64,000 nucleotides of DNA, taken from assembly GCF_001577755.1 (NCBI RefSeq), contig NZ_CP010776.1, positions 1,736,001 through 1,800,000 of the forward strand, given 5' to 3'. The notes beneath the pieces were generated by a model that was not told the origin of the DNA, searched no databases, and worked only from the letters and a program-made list of their open reading frames with translations. The position numbers were made by a program, and so were the translations under genes. Below are positions 63,570 to 64,000 of this stretch, in pieces (positions within the stretch are counted from its first letter, which is position 1; each line of letters opens with the position of its first letter). Origin of the DNA: Rufibacter sp. DG15C (GTDB taxonomy: Bacteria > Bacteroidota > Bacteroidia > Cytophagales > Hymenobacteraceae).

Positions 63570-64000
63570 CTACCGTTTATAAATCAAAAACACCGCCGGC
63601 TGTTTGTGCAGATCTGGAACTTTGCCTTTCCAGTTAGCCACGGTCTTGGTTTGGATGAATTCATTGGGGCCGGTGATGTTGGCTGCAATGCAGAGTTTGG
63701 TGTCCTTGCTTAAGTTCTGTAGCAGGTCCTCAATCATCTGGCGGTTGCGGTAGGGCGTCTCCATGAAAATCTGGGTTTGGTCTTTCTGCTGCATCTCCTT
63801 CTCCAGTCCGCGCAAAGCTTGTAACCGGTCCCGTTTTTCAATAGGCAAATACCCATGAAACGCGAAGGACTGTCCATTGAAGCCAGACGCCATCAAACCC
63901 ATCAAAATCGCTGAAGGTCCTACTAAGGGCACTACTTTGATGCCGTTCTGGTGTGCCAACCGAGCCAGTTCTGCGCCGGGGTCTGCCACGCCGGGACAAC
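63570..64000 (-). CDS. RsmI-like SAM-dependent methyltransferase, 5' part beyond window
   Basis: The C-terminal ~143 residues of a tetrapyrrole-methylase-fold protein, open to the right edge. The reading frame begins CPGVADPGAELARLAHQN, the conserved ADPG segment of RsmI, and continues with VVPLVGPSAILMGLMASGFN, FHGYLPIEKRDRLQALRGLE, FMETPYRNRQMIEDLLQNLS and LCIAANITGPNEFIQTKTV. RsmI 2'-O-methylates C1402 of 16S rRNA. Bacteroidota also carry paralogues of this type annotated simply as SAM-dependent methyltransferases, so the exact member is uncertain. It is cut by the window edge; a GTG at 63989 is not the real start. Confidence 0.88.
   Translation of the reverse strand, partial: CPGVADPGAELARLAHQNGIKVVPLVGPSAILMGLMASGFNGQSFAFHGYLPIEKRDRLQALRGLEKEMQQKDQTQIFMETPYRNRQMIEDLLQNLSKDTKLCIAANITGPNEFIQTKTVANWKGKVPDLHKQPAVFLIYKR

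Overview
The window is chromosomal DNA of a Bacteroidota member. It is most likely from the Cytophagales, family Hymenobacteraceae (Rufibacter/Nibribacter/Hymenobacter/Pontibacter type). This rests on gene content and family recognition, not on a database match. Pointers are a fused MurF-alanine racemase, a short CarB without the MGS domain, DUF5686, DUF4230, DUF4292, DUF4834 and YfhO proteins, many small lipoproteins, almost no Shine-Dalgarno signals, and several TAnnTTTG promoter elements typical of the phylum. I saw no rRNA, tRNA, CRISPR array or prophage.

Layout. 1-5.5 kb: a Thr/Gly-repeat lipoprotein cut by the window edge, a DCC-type thiol-disulfide protein, an amino acid:cation symporter and carB. 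5.5-9.1 kb: a MITE-like foldback element and a DinG-type helicase. 9.4-12.5 kb: a MarR regulator with an ene-reductase, sharing a palindromic operator, and an HSL-type esterase lipoprotein. 12.6-25 kb: an LTA-synthase-like membrane enzyme, two unknown lipoproteins, an AraC regulator, pirin, a flavin monooxygenase-like protein, a REP-associated transposase (RAYT) with its palindromes, a beta-lactamase-fold serine hydrolase and an M61 peptidase. 25-41.6 kb: FkbM methyltransferase, YfhO, a PLP deaminase/desulfhydrase, a DUF4230 protein, RecX, two EamA transporters, DUF5686 and the MurF-Alr fusion. 41.6-44.7 kb: an AT-rich cassette of three tightly packed genes (a 47-residue membrane protein, a kinase-like/methyltransferase fusion and a sulfatase-fold membrane protein). 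45-54 kb: a tiny Cys protein, a Bax-inhibitor-1 protein, feoAB, then rimP-nusA-infB. 54.6-62.6 kb: enoyl-CoA hydratase, then a same-strand envelope run of flippase, dut, sugar nucleotidyltransferase, TPR protein, DUF4292 lipoprotein and an EnvC-like factor. The right edge has an AT-rich orphan and a truncated RsmI-like methylase.

The most striking feature is the density of dispersed palindromes. I count 27 copies of one roughly 38-bp family, about one every 2.4 kb, nearly all between genes but one inside the MurF-Alr coding sequence. A second, unrelated family (the REP) flanks and interrupts the RAYT gene. Two further foldback families occupy other intergenic regions. The AT-rich three-gene cassette is the best candidate for an undescribed enzymatic system; a surface-glycan role is inferred from fold and neighbourhood only.
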